Of a stretch of DNA of 39,946 nucleotides, positions 23,370-30,971 are shown in pieces. Made by a program: the position numbers and the translations under genes. The notes below the pieces were generated by a model. It was not told the DNA's origin, searched no databases, and was given only the letters and a program-made list of their open reading frames with translations. How positions within the stretch are numbered: position 1 is the first letter of the stretch; each line of letters starts with the position of its first letter. The stretch spans positions 1 through 39,946 of the forward strand of contig NZ_JANCPR020000070.1 of the NCBI RefSeq assembly GCF_028657195.3. The letters are read 5' to 3'. This DNA is from Streptomyces iconiensis (lineage in GTDB: Bacteria; Actinomycetota; Actinomycetes; Streptomycetales; Streptomycetaceae).

Positions 23370-24179
23370 CTACACGGACGGGTCGTAGCGCCCGTCCACC
23401 GCGGTCCAGCCGCCGTCGACGGTGAGGACCGATCCCGTCACGAAGGTGGAAGCGTCGGAGACGAGGTACACCACGGCGCCGGCGATCTCATCCGCACGGG
23501 CCCACCGTTTGAGCGCCGAAGCCTGCGCGTACGCGTCGTACCACGCGGGGTCGGCGGCGATCTGGTCGGTGAGCGGCGTCCTGACGACGCCGGGTGCCAC
23601 GGCGTTGAACCGCAGACCCGAGGGCCCCCACTCGGCCGCGGCCGTACGCAGCAGCTGTACGAGGCCCGCCTTGGAGGCGGCGTACACGCCCTGGCCCGGC
23701 TCGACCTGGAAGGCGCGCATGGAGGCGAGGGAGACCACGCTGCCCCGGCCGCGCTCGGCCATGGCGGGCGCGAACGCGCGGACGAGGCCGAAGTGCGCCC
23801 GGAGGTTGAGCGCGACGACGCGGTCGAACTCCTCCATCGAGTAGTCGGAGATCCGCTTGCGCACGTTGACGCCGACGGTCACCACGAGCCCGTCGAGCGT
23901 GCCCCAGTCGGCCGCGGCGGCTGTCACGGCCGACTCGTCGAGCACATCGAGGGTGACGGCACGCGCGGTGCCCGGCATGGCGCCCGGTGCGGCCTCGTCG
24001 GCGTTGGCGAGGCGCGCTGTCTCGGCGGCGCCTTCGGCGTGGCGGTCGGCGACCAGCACCTCGGCGCCCTGCGCGACCAGCGCGCGTACGGCCTCGCGGC
24101 CGATGCCTCCCGCTCCGCCGACGACGGCGACGCGCCGCCCGTCGAGCCGGAAGAGCTGTCCGTACCTCACCGCGCTCAC
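23370..24179 (-). CDS. SDR family oxidoreductase
   Basis: A 269-residue short-chain dehydrogenase. The cofactor loop is VVGGAGGIGREA; the usual N-N-A-G is replaced by VTVGVNVRKR. The catalytic Ser lies in VVSLASMRAF, Tyr/Lys in GVYAASKAG, and the closing block is TFVTGSVLTVDGGW. The GTG start at 24179 overlaps the stop of the aldehyde dehydrogenase gene (GTGA). With that enzyme and the M20 peptidase it forms a three-gene unit under the GntR-type palindrome. It would oxidise or reduce an alcohol/ketone intermediate of the pathway; the substrate is unknown. Confidence 0.9.
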   Translation of the reverse strand: MSAVRYGQLFRLDGRRVAVVGGAGGIGREAVRALVAQGAEVLVADRHAEGAAETARLANADEAAPGAMPGTARAVTLDVLDESAVTAAAADWGTLDGLVVTVGVNVRKRISDYSMEEFDRVVALNLRAHFGLVRAFAPAMAERGRGSVVSLASMRAFQVEPGQGVYAASKAGLVQLLRTAAAEWGPSGLRFNAVAPGVVRTPLTDQIAADPAWYDAYAQASALKRWARADEIAGAVVYLVSDASTFVTGSVLTVDGGWTAVDGRYDPSV

Positions 24180-25627
24180 GGCTTGATCACCGCCATCTTC
24201 GTCACCGTCAGTTCCTCGATCGCGAACCGCGGTCCCTCGCGCCCGATGCCGGAGTCCTTGACTCCGCCGTACGGCGCGACATCGCAGCGGTATCCGGGCA
24301 CTTCGTTGATCACGACACCGCCCACGTCCAGTTCGTCCAGGGCGCGGAAGGCGGCGTCGAGGCAGCGGGTGAAGACGGCGGCGTGCAGCCCGTAGCGGCC
24401 GGCGTTGACCAGGTCGAAGGCCGCGTCCAGGTCGGGCACGGAGCGCAGGCACACCACGGGTCCGAAGATCTCCTCGTCCCACGCGGGCTGCCCGTCCGGC
24501 ACATCGGCGAGCAGGGCAGGTGCCACGCAGCGGCCCTCGCGGGTGCCACCGGCCACGACCCGCGCCCCGGCGGCGCGTGCGCTCTCGATCCAGGCGAGCA
24601 CGCGTGCGGTGGCGGCCTCGTCGATGAGGGCCGCCACGCGGGTGTCCTCCTCGCGGGGGTCGCCGACGGTCACGGACGCCAGCCTTTCGGCGACCTTCCG
24701 CTCCAGCTCGGCGGCGACGGGCTCCTCGGCGATGACCCGCTGCACGGCGATGCACGCCTGCCCGGAGGCGTAGTAGCCGCCGCGCACCACGGCGTCGGCC
24801 GCGGCGTCCAGGTCGGCGTCGGCCGCGACCACCAGGGCCGCGTTGGAGCCCAGTTCGAGTACGACCTTGCGGGGTGCGGCGTCCCGCGCGATGCGGTGGC
24901 CGACGGCGGCGGAACCGGTGAAGGAGACGGCGGCGACGGCCTCGTGCGTGGTGAGCGTGCGGCCCACCTCGGCGTCCCCCGTGACCAGTTGCACGGCGCC
25001 CGCCGGCGCACCCTCGGCGACGAGGCGTTCACGCACGAGGCCGACCAGCCACAGCGTCGCCAGCGGGGTCGCGGGCGCCGGCTTGACGATCACGGGGCAG
25101 CCTGCCGCCAGCGCGGGTGCGATCTTGTGGGAGGCCAGCATCATCGGGTAGTTGAACCCGGCGACCCCCACGACGACGCCGATCGGGCGCCGGGTCCAGA
25201 AGCCGGTCATGCCGTCCCCCGACGGCAGTCCGTCCAGCGGCACCGTCTCGCCGTGGATGTGCGCCACCTCGTCGGCCGCGGCCCGCCAGGTGGCGACGGC
25301 CCGTGTCACCTCCGTACGGCAGTCGGCGCGTGGCTTGCCCGTCTCCAGGACGAGCAGGTCCTCCATCCCGCCCGCGACCCGCTCCAACGCGTCCGCGACA
25401 CCGCCGAGTACGGCCCTGCGGGTACGGGTGGGCAGCGCGGCCGTCTTCCTGCGGAGCGAAGCGGCGTGCTCGACGGCCTGCCGTGCCAGCGCCACATCAC
25501 CGAGGGGCGCCTCGCTCACGGCACTTCCGTCGTAGGGGAAGGTCACGGGCGAGGTCGTGGCCGTGGGTACCCACCCTTCGCCGACGGGCAGCCCGTCGGG
25601 GAACTCCTTGGCCTGCCACAGGCTCAT
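24176..25627 (-). CDS. Aldehyde dehydrogenase family protein
   Basis: A 483-residue NAD(P)-dependent aldehyde dehydrogenase. The oxyanion Asn lies in GVAGFNYPMMLASH, the cofactor Lys in VIVKPAPATPL, the glycine loop in SFTGSAAVGHRIA, the general base Glu in VVLELGSNAAL, and the catalytic Cys in ASGQACIAVQRV. E-E-I-F-G-P-V-V and the end block YGGVKDSGIGREG are standard. ELGSNA rather than ELGGK is typical of the lactaldehyde/glyceraldehyde/phosphonoacetaldehyde-type branch. It starts at the ATG overlapping the M20 stop. The likely role is to oxidise an aldehyde released in the pathway. Confidence 0.93.
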   Translation of the reverse strand: MSLWQAKEFPDGLPVGEGWVPTATTSPVTFPYDGSAVSEAPLGDVALARQAVEHAASLRRKTAALPTRTRRAVLGGVADALERVAGGMEDLLVLETGKPRADCRTEVTRAVATWRAAADEVAHIHGETVPLDGLPSGDGMTGFWTRRPIGVVVGVAGFNYPMMLASHKIAPALAAGCPVIVKPAPATPLATLWLVGLVRERLVAEGAPAGAVQLVTGDAEVGRTLTTHEAVAAVSFTGSAAVGHRIARDAAPRKVVLELGSNAALVVAADADLDAAADAVVRGGYYASGQACIAVQRVIAEEPVAAELERKVAERLASVTVGDPREEDTRVAALIDEAATARVLAWIESARAAGARVVAGGTREGRCVAPALLADVPDGQPAWDEEIFGPVVCLRSVPDLDAAFDLVNAGRYGLHAAVFTRCLDAAFRALDELDVGGVVINEVPGYRCDVAPYGGVKDSGIGREGPRFAIEELTVTKMAVIKP

Positions 25628-26895
25628 GCCTCACCTCCGGAGGTGAGGAAGTGGTGTGCGGCAGCCGCGTACACCCGCGCGTACTCGCCGATCTCCCGCA
25701 CCTCGACGAACTCGTCCTTCTGGTGCGCGATCCACTTGCCGCCCGGCCCGTACACGACCGTCGGCAGCCCCGCGTCCCGGGTGAGGATCGTGCCGTCCGT
25801 CGTGCCCGGCACCGCACCGAAGGCGGGCGCCTCGCCGTGCACATGGGTGTGCCCGGCGACCAGGCCCGTGACGACGGGATGGTCCTCGGGGATCTCGATC
25901 GCGGGCCTGTCGTCCACGACGGTCAGCGACACGCTGACCCCGAAGGCGGCTGCGGCCTCCTCGGCCGACTCCCGTACCCGCGCCGTCAGTTCGGCGTGGT
26001 CGGCGCCCGGGACGGTGCGTACGTCGACGCCGACGACACCGTGTGCGGGGATCACATTGAGCTGCTCGGGGTCGCCGCCGAGCAGCACCGTCGGGGTGAC
26101 GGTGACGCTGCCGGCGTGCGGGTGGGTGCCGTAGCGCAGAACGGCCCACTCCTGTGTCGCGGCCAGCGCCTCCACGATGCGGGCGCCCGCCGCGATGGGG
26201 CTGCGCCCCTCCTGCGGCATCGCGCCGTGCGCCATGACGCCCGCGAGATCGAGCCGCAGGCGGATGCCGCCGCGCGCCGACGTGCACACCTCGTACCCCT
26301 CGGGCTCGCAGACGATGACGCCGTCCACCTCACCGGCCAGCGGGGAGGCGGCGAACGCCTTCGCGCCCAGCATCATGCCCTCCTCGTCCGCCATGACGCC
26401 GAGGACGATCCGGCCGGGGAAGGGGCCGGCCTGCTGGAGCGCGCGCACGCCGTAGATCATCGAGGCGACGCCCGACTTCATGTCGGCCGTACCCCGGCCC
26501 CACATCCTCCCGTCGCGGATCTCGGCGCCGTACGGGTCGACGCTCCAGTCGTCCGGGTCGCCCTCCGTCACCACGTCCGTATGGCCTTCGAACATCAGGG
26601 TGGGCCCGGGGCCGCCGCCGCCCTCGACCACGGCGACCACGTTCGGGCGGCCGGGCGCCACCTCGGTCACGGTGTGCTCCCAGCCGAAGCGGGCGAAGAG
26701 CGCCGAGACCAGCTCGGCCGCCGGCTGTTCGACCCCTGCGGCGCCCGCTGTTTCCCCGGCGTGCCCGGCGTGCCCGGCGTGCACCGGGTGCCCGTCGTGC
26801 ACGGTGCGCAGCCGCACCAGTTCCTGGGTGAAGGCGACGGCCGCCTCCGTGTCGAGCAGGGAATCCCACGGCTGTGCGCCGGGACCTGAATGCAT
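25624..26895 (-). CDS. M20-family (ArgE/DapE-type) metallopeptidase/deacylase
   Basis: A 423-residue two-zinc hydrolase. Metal ligands in order: His in LMFEGHTDVV, bridging Asp in GRGTADMKSG, the Glu pair in VMADEEGMMLG, an acidic ligand in VCEPEGYEV, and a late His in WIAHQKDEF. The dimerisation domain (VMAHGAMPQEG to HGVVGVDVRT) is present. A low-complexity insert HPVHAGHAGHAGETAG lies at about residues 36-51. The ribosome site GGAGGG precedes ATG 26895. It is the first gene of the M20-ALDH-SDR unit. Family members remove an N-acyl or amino-acid group; the substrate here is not known. Confidence 0.92.
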   Translation of the reverse strand: MHSGPGAQPWDSLLDTEAAVAFTQELVRLRTVHDGHPVHAGHAGHAGETAGAAGVEQPAAELVSALFARFGWEHTVTEVAPGRPNVVAVVEGGGGPGPTLMFEGHTDVVTEGDPDDWSVDPYGAEIRDGRMWGRGTADMKSGVASMIYGVRALQQAGPFPGRIVLGVMADEEGMMLGAKAFAASPLAGEVDGVIVCEPEGYEVCTSARGGIRLRLDLAGVMAHGAMPQEGRSPIAAGARIVEALAATQEWAVLRYGTHPHAGSVTVTPTVLLGGDPEQLNVIPAHGVVGVDVRTVPGADHAELTARVRESAEEAAAAFGVSVSLTVVDDRPAIEIPEDHPVVTGLVAGHTHVHGEAPAFGAVPGTTDGTILTRDAGLPTVVYGPGGKWIAHQKDEFVEVREIGEYARVYAAAAHHFLTSGGEA

Positions 26896-26931
26896 AGAAC
26901 CCTCCAAGTCCCCTGTCCAGAAGGCCAGACG

Positions 26932-26946
26932 ACTGGTCAGACCAGT
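26932..26946. promoter_or_regulatory. GntR/FadR-type operator palindrome
   Basis: ACTGGTCAGACCAGT, a perfect 15-bp palindrome around a central A, contains TGGTCAGACCA, which matches the TGGT-N3-ACCA type bound by FadR-subfamily GntR regulators. It stands 37 bp upstream of the M20 gene ATG and about 100 bp upstream of the GntR gene, so it can control both. It is one base shorter in the centre than a DasR site. Confidence 0.82.
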
Positions 26947-27045
26947 TGATCTTCCGTACTCTGCTCGTACGCCGTGGCCTCGGTCAAGAGGTCGGCGCGC
27001 ACACAGAGCACAGGACACCAGAGGACACCCAGGAATGAGGCCCAG

Positions 27046-27834
27046 ATGTCCGCGGATTCCGCCGGTGACGTGACGGGTGGTACGGCAGGTCACGTCTCGT
27101 TCCAGCCGGTGCGTCCGGTACGCGCGTACCAGCGTGTGGCCGAGCAGATCGAGGAGCGCATCCTCGGCGGCGACCTGCCGCCGGGGGCGCGGCTGCCCGC
27201 CGAGCGGGAGCTGGTACGGCAGTTCGCCGTGGGGCGCTCCACCGTCAGGGAGGCGCTGCGCGTCCTCCAGTCCTCGGGGCTGATCCGCTCGCGGCCGGGC
27301 GACCCGCTGGGCGCCGAGGTCCTGGGCGTCTCGCCCGACAACCTCAGCGAGGCGCTCACCCGGCTCACCCGCTCCCATCTGTCGGGCCTTGCCGAACTGG
27401 TGCAGTTCCGCATGCTGCTCGACGCGGAGAGCTACCGCCTCGCCGCGCGGCTGCACACCGGGGACGACCTCATACGCCTGGAGGCCCTCGCCGACCGCAT
27501 GGAGGCATGCGTTCCCGCTGACCCGCACGCCTTCAGCGAGGCCGACGCCGGGTTCCACCGTGTCGTCGCCGAGGCGAGCGGCAACGCGCTCCTGGCGCTC
27601 TGCGCCCGCGCCGTCCACGCGGCCGTCGTGGAAGCGATCGAGAGCAAGCTCGTGGGCGACGACGCCGCCGACTGGATGCGCCGCTCGGTCGCCCACCACC
27701 GCCACATCCTCGCGGCGCTCCGTGGCGCCGACGGCCGCAGCGCGGCGGCGCTGGGCCGCGAGGCCCTGTACGACTACTACGCTCCGCTCGTCCCCGAACA
27801 GGACCGCATCCGCCTCAAGGCGGCGCTCGACTGA
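27046..27834 (+). CDS. GntR-family (FadR subfamily, FCD domain) regulator
   Basis: A 262-residue regulator. The winged helix-turn-helix spans about residues 25-95, with AYQRVAEQIEERILGGDLPP, GARLPAERELVRQFAVGRST and VREALRVLQSSGLI, the classical GntR pattern. The FCD domain (about 115-245) carries candidate metal ligands including His in DAGFHRVVAEASGN and SVAHHRHILAAL. ATG 27046 has GAGG upstream; a start at 26974 lacks a ribosome site. It is divergent from the M20-ALDH-SDR operon, and the palindrome between them makes it the probable local repressor, released by an acidic metabolite as usual for FCD proteins. Confidence 0.93.
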   Translation: MSADSAGDVTGGTAGHVSFQPVRPVRAYQRVAEQIEERILGGDLPPGARLPAERELVRQFAVGRSTVREALRVLQSSGLIRSRPGDPLGAEVLGVSPDNLSEALTRLTRSHLSGLAELVQFRMLLDAESYRLAARLHTGDDLIRLEALADRMEACVPADPHAFSEADAGFHRVVAEASGNALLALCARAVHAAVVEAIESKLVGDDAADWMRRSVAHHRHILAALRGADGRSAAALGREALYDYYAPLVPEQDRIRLKAALD

Positions 27835-27948
27835 CACCCCTGGCGGCACCCGACCGACCGTCCTGACGGCACCTGACGGCCGGCTTTCCCGGCGCTCGAC
27901 CGCCGGGACACCGCCGTCGGCGCCGCCACCGGCGCGGATCGCTGAACC

Positions 27949-28016
27949 GGCCGCGTTCCTTGCCGCGTTCTCTTTGGCCGCGTTCCCCCTGGCCGCGTTC
28001 CCCCGATCGCGTTCCT
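27949..28016. repeat. Degenerate GCCGCGTTC tandem repeat
   Basis: Five copies of a (G)GCCGCGTTC-like word with 3-6 variable bases between them (GGCCGCGTTCC, TGCCGCGTTCT, GGCCGCGTTCC, GGCCGCGTTCC, ATCGCGTTCC), at a period of about 11-15 bp. The block lies in noncoding DNA between the GntR and hemerythrin genes. Confidence 0.55.
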
Positions 28017-28124
28017 GATCTCGGGCCGGTCCGGCGCCACGACGGGTGCATTCGTCAACGCGGCGGGCCCGCTTGCCAGTTGACCCCTCGGGAGGCGTGG
28101 GTTCTTTCCCGGCAGGTCGTGTGC

Positions 28125-28157
28125 AATCACCGGCTCTGTCAGGTGGAATCACCGGCT
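28125..28157. promoter_or_regulatory. Two AATCACCGGCT boxes 22 bp apart
   Basis: The identical 11-mer AATCACCGGCT stands at 28125-28135 and 28147-28157. A 22-bp spacing puts both on the same face of the helix, as expected for an activator or repressor site. They lie about 80-110 bp before the hemerythrin start. Confidence 0.55.
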
Positions 28158-28233
28158 TTATGGGCACTCGGCGCCCATGTAGTGCTTCGGAACCCGATCA
28201 ATCACGCAGGATCGCAGAGGGAGGAGTACGACC

Positions 28234-28818
28234 GTGAGCCGTGCCCAGGAAGAGCGCACCGAGGCGGAGAAGCTGCCGGATGAGGACGTGGTGGGGGTGC
28301 TGCTGTCCCAACACGCCCGTATCCGGGACCTGTTCGCGGCGGTGCGCACCGGGCCCGCCGAGCGCAGGAAAGAGACCTTCCACGAGTTACGGGCTCTTCT
28401 GGCGGTGCACGAGACCGCCGAGGAGATGATCGTCCGCCCTGTGGCGAAGAAGGTCGCGGGGGAGAACGAGGTCGCCAAGCGCCACGACGAGGAAGAAGAG
28501 GCCAACCATGTGCTGGCCAGGCTGGAGAAGATGGTGCTGGAGAGCGCCGAATTCCGTACGCTCTTCGCCGACTTCGAGCGCTCGGTGAGCGCTCACGCCG
28601 ACAGCGAGGAGCGCGAGGAGTTCCCCGCGCTGCTGCGGGAGTGCGACCAGGAGCAGCGTACGAAGATGGGTAAGCGGCTGCTGGCGGTGGAGAAGGCGGC
28701 TCCGACCCATCCGCACCCCGCGACGGCGGGGTCGCCACCCGCGCAGTGGACGCTGGGTCCCTTCGCAGCCCTCGCGGACCGCGTACGCGACGCGGTCCGC
28801 TCCACTGCTGAGGGCTGA
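28234..28818 (+). CDS. Hemerythrin HHE-domain protein, with TTA codon
   Basis: A 194-residue cytosolic diiron protein. Candidate iron ligands: His27 (LLSQHARIRDLF), His59 and Glu63 (AVHETAEEMIV), His84 (KRHDEEEEANH), His92, and His121 and Glu125/126 (SAHADSEEREEFP), in the order of the HHE domain (about 20-145). The tail is Pro/Thr-rich, then helical. The GTG start at 28234 follows GGGAGGAG. Codon 52 (28387-28389) is TTA, so translation should require the bldA tRNA. Likely roles are oxygen or nitric-oxide sensing or stress protection; the neighbouring sigma factor fits this. Confidence 0.9.
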   Translation: MSRAQEERTEAEKLPDEDVVGVLLSQHARIRDLFAAVRTGPAERRKETFHELRALLAVHETAEEMIVRPVAKKVAGENEVAKRHDEEEEANHVLARLEKMVLESAEFRTLFADFERSVSAHADSEEREEFPALLRECDQEQRTKMGKRLLAVEKAAPTHPHPATAGSPPAQWTLGPFAALADRVRDAVRSTAEG

Positions 28819-28833
28819 GCCCGTGCGCTGACA

Positions 28834-28849
28834 CCGCCGCACACGGCGG
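28834..28849 (+). terminator. Hairpin after hemerythrin gene
   Basis: CCGCCG (28834-28839) pairs with CGGCGG (28844-28849) around a CACA loop, 16 bp after the hemerythrin stop. The stem is short and lacks a T-run, so this is a modest call. Confidence 0.45.
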
Positions 28850-28947
28850 GTGCACCGACGCACCGCACGCGCTTCCGGGGTCGCACCGTGACCGAGGGTG
28901 TGGTCCCGGGAGCGCGGCGGGTGCGGTGGGTGTGCCGCGGGTCGGGG

Positions 28948-29217
28948 TCAGCTCTGGCTCAGCGTCCCGGCGTCGGCCGAAGCGCCGTTGACGGCCTCCT
29001 TGTTCACCGGCTGCGCGCTCAACCGCTCGGCGGCCTGGATGTGTTCGTGTGCGGTGGCCAGTGCTGATTCGATGTCGCGGGTTCCGGTCGAGACGCACAG
29101 GGTGTAGCTGATGTCGGCGAGGTTCTGTCCGCCGGAGGCGTCTGTGTCGCTGGTGTGCTGGCGCAGTGCCTCGTACTGCGCGACGAGCCGGCGCAGTGTG
29201 TCGGGGTGCGCGATCAT
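28948..29217 (-). CDS. DUF5133 domain protein
   Basis: An 89-residue small cytosolic protein, MIAHPDTLRRLVAQYEALRQ, followed by DISYTLCVSTGTRDIESALA, the hallmark of the Streptomyces DUF5133 family. It is probably all-helical; the function is unknown. The ribosome site AGGAGGC stands about 4 nt before ATG 29217. A sequence matching the SigB-type promoter consensus lies about 225 bp upstream, suggesting stress control. Confidence 0.88.
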   Translation of the reverse strand: MIAHPDTLRRLVAQYEALRQHTSDTDASGGQNLADISYTLCVSTGTRDIESALATAHEHIQAAERLSAQPVNKEAVNGASADAGTLSQS

Positions 29218-29676
29218 GCGGCCTCCTAGGAACGCGGGCGTCGGGGCCCGGAAGGCGGGAGCGGGGAGCGGGGAGCCGCGGGACGGGAGAACAGGGAAGA
29301 GCGCGAAGCAGCAGAGCGGCATGGCGGCAAAGCGGCAAAGCAGAAGGCGCCCCGGAAAGCGTTGGCGGTAGCGGGACGCGCCGTCGCTTCCCGGGGTGCC
29401 TCATCCCCTTCAAGAACCATCCACGGGTCCGTTACCAGTGAGTTACCCCGTGCCGGGAGCCCAAACGCGCCCTTGACGCGCCCTGTACGGCGGGCCGGCC
29501 TGCGCCGGTCAGGCGAGCACCCGGTGTGATCCCGGAACCGCCGGAGGCCCGGTACGGCGGGTGTATGCGCAGGCGTGGGTGGCACCCGGACGGGGGTCCG
29601 GCGCTCACAAGTGGCCGGGACCCTCGCAACGACCGAGGATGGAAACGCTCGCAAAACGCATCAATGCGGAGGAAAC
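29218..29676. other. Intergenic region between DUF5133 and Rho_N-like gene
   Basis: About 460 bp without a supported gene. The part from 29250 to 29350 is purine-rich (GGGAGCGGGGAGCGGGGAGC, then GGCAAAGCGGCAAAGC). It carries the SigB-like promoter for the DUF5133 gene at 29443-29466 and, toward 29660, the ribosome site GGAGGAAA of the next plus-strand gene. Confidence 0.5.
29443..29466 (-). promoter_or_regulatory. SigB-type promoter upstream of DUF5133 gene
   Basis: Read on the minus strand: GTTT (complement of 29463-29466), then 14 nt, then GGGTAA (complement of 29443-29448). The published Streptomyces SigB consensus is GNNT-N14-16-GGGTA(C/T); only the last base differs. A SigB-family sigma gene lies about 600 bp away. 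Confidence 0.6.
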
Positions 29677-30000
29677 ATGCCTGCTGGTTCGAACAAGAAG
29701 CGGGAACGGCAGTACGAGCACATCAAGGAGGGCGCCGAGGAACGCGGCACCTCCAAGGGGCGGGCGAAGGAGATCGCTTCCCGCACCGTGAACAAGGAAC
29801 GGGCGCAGACGGGCGAGGCCAAGCGTGCCAGCCGTACGTCCGTCCGTGACAAGCCGGCGCCGGAGCGTGGCGGGCAGCGCTCGCACACCGGGGCCAAGGG
29901 GCCCACGCGCGATCAGCTCTACAACGAGGCACGCCAGCGGGGCGTCGAGGGCCGCTCGCAGATGAACAAGAAGCAGCTGCAGCGCGCGCTGGGCCGCTGA
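29677..30000 (+). CDS. Small basic protein with C-terminal Rho_N/SAP-like motif
   Basis: A 107-residue, very basic protein (MPAGSNKKRERQYEHIKEGA). The first 75 residues are Lys/Arg/Glu-rich and probably unstructured; the end TRDQLYNEARQRGVEGRSQM-NKKQLQRAL has the helix-turn-helix look of the Rho N-terminal/SAP fold found in nucleic-acid-binding proteins. Streptomyces annotations often call such proteins plasmid stabilisation protein, with little basis. The ribosome site GGAGGAAA precedes the ATG. A hairpin follows, and then the sigma factor gene on the same strand. Confidence 0.85.
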   Translation: MPAGSNKKRERQYEHIKEGAEERGTSKGRAKEIASRTVNKERAQTGEAKRASRTSVRDKPAPERGGQRSHTGAKGPTRDQLYNEARQRGVEGRSQMNKKQLQRALGR

Positions 30001-30009
30001 TCCGGGCCC

Positions 30010-30034
30010 GCCGGACTCCCGTGCGGAATCCGGC
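30010..30034 (+). terminator. Hairpin between Rho_N-like and sigma genes
   Basis: GCCGGA (30010-30015) pairs with TCCGGC (30029-30034); the inner CTCC/GGAA adds three more pairs with one mismatch. It lies 10 bp after the Rho_N-like stop and 47 bp before the sigma gene, which suggests separate or attenuated transcription. Confidence 0.5.
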
Positions 30035-30080
30035 GGCGCCGCCTTTGCCCCGCCCACTTGCTTGGTAGGGAGGCGAGACA

Positions 30081-30908
30081 GTGACCACCACCGCCCAGCC
30101 CCCGCGGTCCGGCCGCGGTCACCAGGACGCCCCGCCCGATACGGCGCACGACTTCGCCGAGCTGACCCGGCTCCCTGACGGGCCCGCGAAAAGAGAGCTG
30201 CGGGACTGCGTGGTCGCGGCCTGGCTCCCGATGGCGCACCGCCTGGCCCGCAGGTTCCGCAACCGCGGCGAGACCCTGGAAGACCTCGAACAGGTCGCCG
30301 CGCTCGCGCTGGTCAAGGCCGTAGAACGCTACGATCCCGCGCGCGGCCACGCCTTCGAGACGTTCGCCATCCCCACCATCACAGGCGAACTCAAGCGCCA
30401 CTTCCGCGACAACATGTGGCAGGTCCACGTCCCCCGCCGGGTCCAGAACATCCGTAACGAGGTTCGCCGCAGCATCCGCGAACTGGAGTTGACCTCCGCC
30501 GGGCGCCCACCGACCACACAGGAGGTCGCCGGTCACTGCGGTCTGTCCGAGGACGAGGTGCGCATGGGTCTTGAGGCCCTGCACAGCTTCACCTCACTCT
30601 CCCTGGACGCCCCCGTCACCACGGGCGGCGTCCACGAGCGGGAGTTGAGGCTGGAGGACGCCCTTGGGGCCGGTGAGCCCGGCTACGACCACGCCGTCGA
30701 CCGCGAGGCCGCCAAGACCTACCTGTGCCATCTGCCCGAACGGGAGCGGTACATCCTCTACCTGCGGTTCTTCCAGGAGATGCCTCAGCGCCGTATCGCC
30801 GAACGGGTCGGCCTCTCCCAGATGCACGTCTCCCGGCTCATCTCCACCGCCTGCCGCCACATCCGCGAAGCGGTCGACGCCGACCACCGCGTCTCCCGCT
30901 GGGGATGA
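30081..30908 (+). CDS. RNA polymerase sigma factor, SigB/SigF/SigG family
   Basis: A 275-residue group-3 sigma-70 factor. Region 2 spans about residues 45-115 (AHRLARRFRNRGETLEDLEQ, then VERYDPARGHAFETFAIPTI, RHFRDNMWQVHVPRRVQ). Region 3 follows (VRRSIRELELTSAGRPPTTQ), and region 4 is at about 215-265 (LPERERYILYLRFFQEMPQR, then IAERVGLSQMHVSRLI). The GTG start at 30081 has AGGGAGG about 6 nt before it. No anti-sigma kinase or antagonist gene lies beside it in the window. Its likely targets include genes with GTTT-N14-GGGTA promoters, such as the one before the DUF5133 gene. Confidence 0.94.
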   Translation: MTTTAQPPRSGRGHQDAPPDTAHDFAELTRLPDGPAKRELRDCVVAAWLPMAHRLARRFRNRGETLEDLEQVAALALVKAVERYDPARGHAFETFAIPTITGELKRHFRDNMWQVHVPRRVQNIRNEVRRSIRELELTSAGRPPTTQEVAGHCGLSEDEVRMGLEALHSFTSLSLDAPVTTGGVHERELRLEDALGAGEPGYDHAVDREAAKTYLCHLPERERYILYLRFFQEMPQRRIAERVGLSQMHVSRLISTACRHIREAVDADHRVSRWG

Positions 30909-30925
30909 CCCGCGGACGCCCCATG

Positions 30926-30960
30926 GGCCGGTGGCCGGTGGCCGGTGGCCGGGGGCCGGT
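30926..30960. repeat. Five 7-bp GGCCGGT repeats
   Basis: GGCCGGT occurs five times head to tail (the fourth is GGCCGGG), starting 18 bp after the sigma stop and ending 12 bp before the HAD gene stop. It is probably a slippage-prone microsatellite in the gap between convergent genes. Confidence 0.8.
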
Positions 30961-30971
30961 GCGGCTTGCTG

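Larger units (their letters stand above)
27835..28233. other. Intergenic region with short tandem repeats
   Basis: About 400 bp without a gene I can support. It holds GACGGC/CCTGACGGC words after the GntR stop, the GCCGCGTTC repeat block (27949-28016), the paired AATCACCGGCT boxes (28125-28157), and an inverted repeat ATGGGC-N7-GCCCAT (28160-28178) before the hemerythrin gene. Confidence 0.5.

Noticed and set aside
26932..26946. DasR (dre) binding site
   Set aside because: The dre consensus has a 16-bp spacing (TGGTCTAGACCA core); this palindrome has one base fewer in the centre and lies beside a FadR-subfamily gene with a matching site type.
27949..28016. CRISPR-like array
   Set aside because: The repeat word is 9-10 bp and degenerate, with spacers of a few bases, and there are no cas genes in the window.
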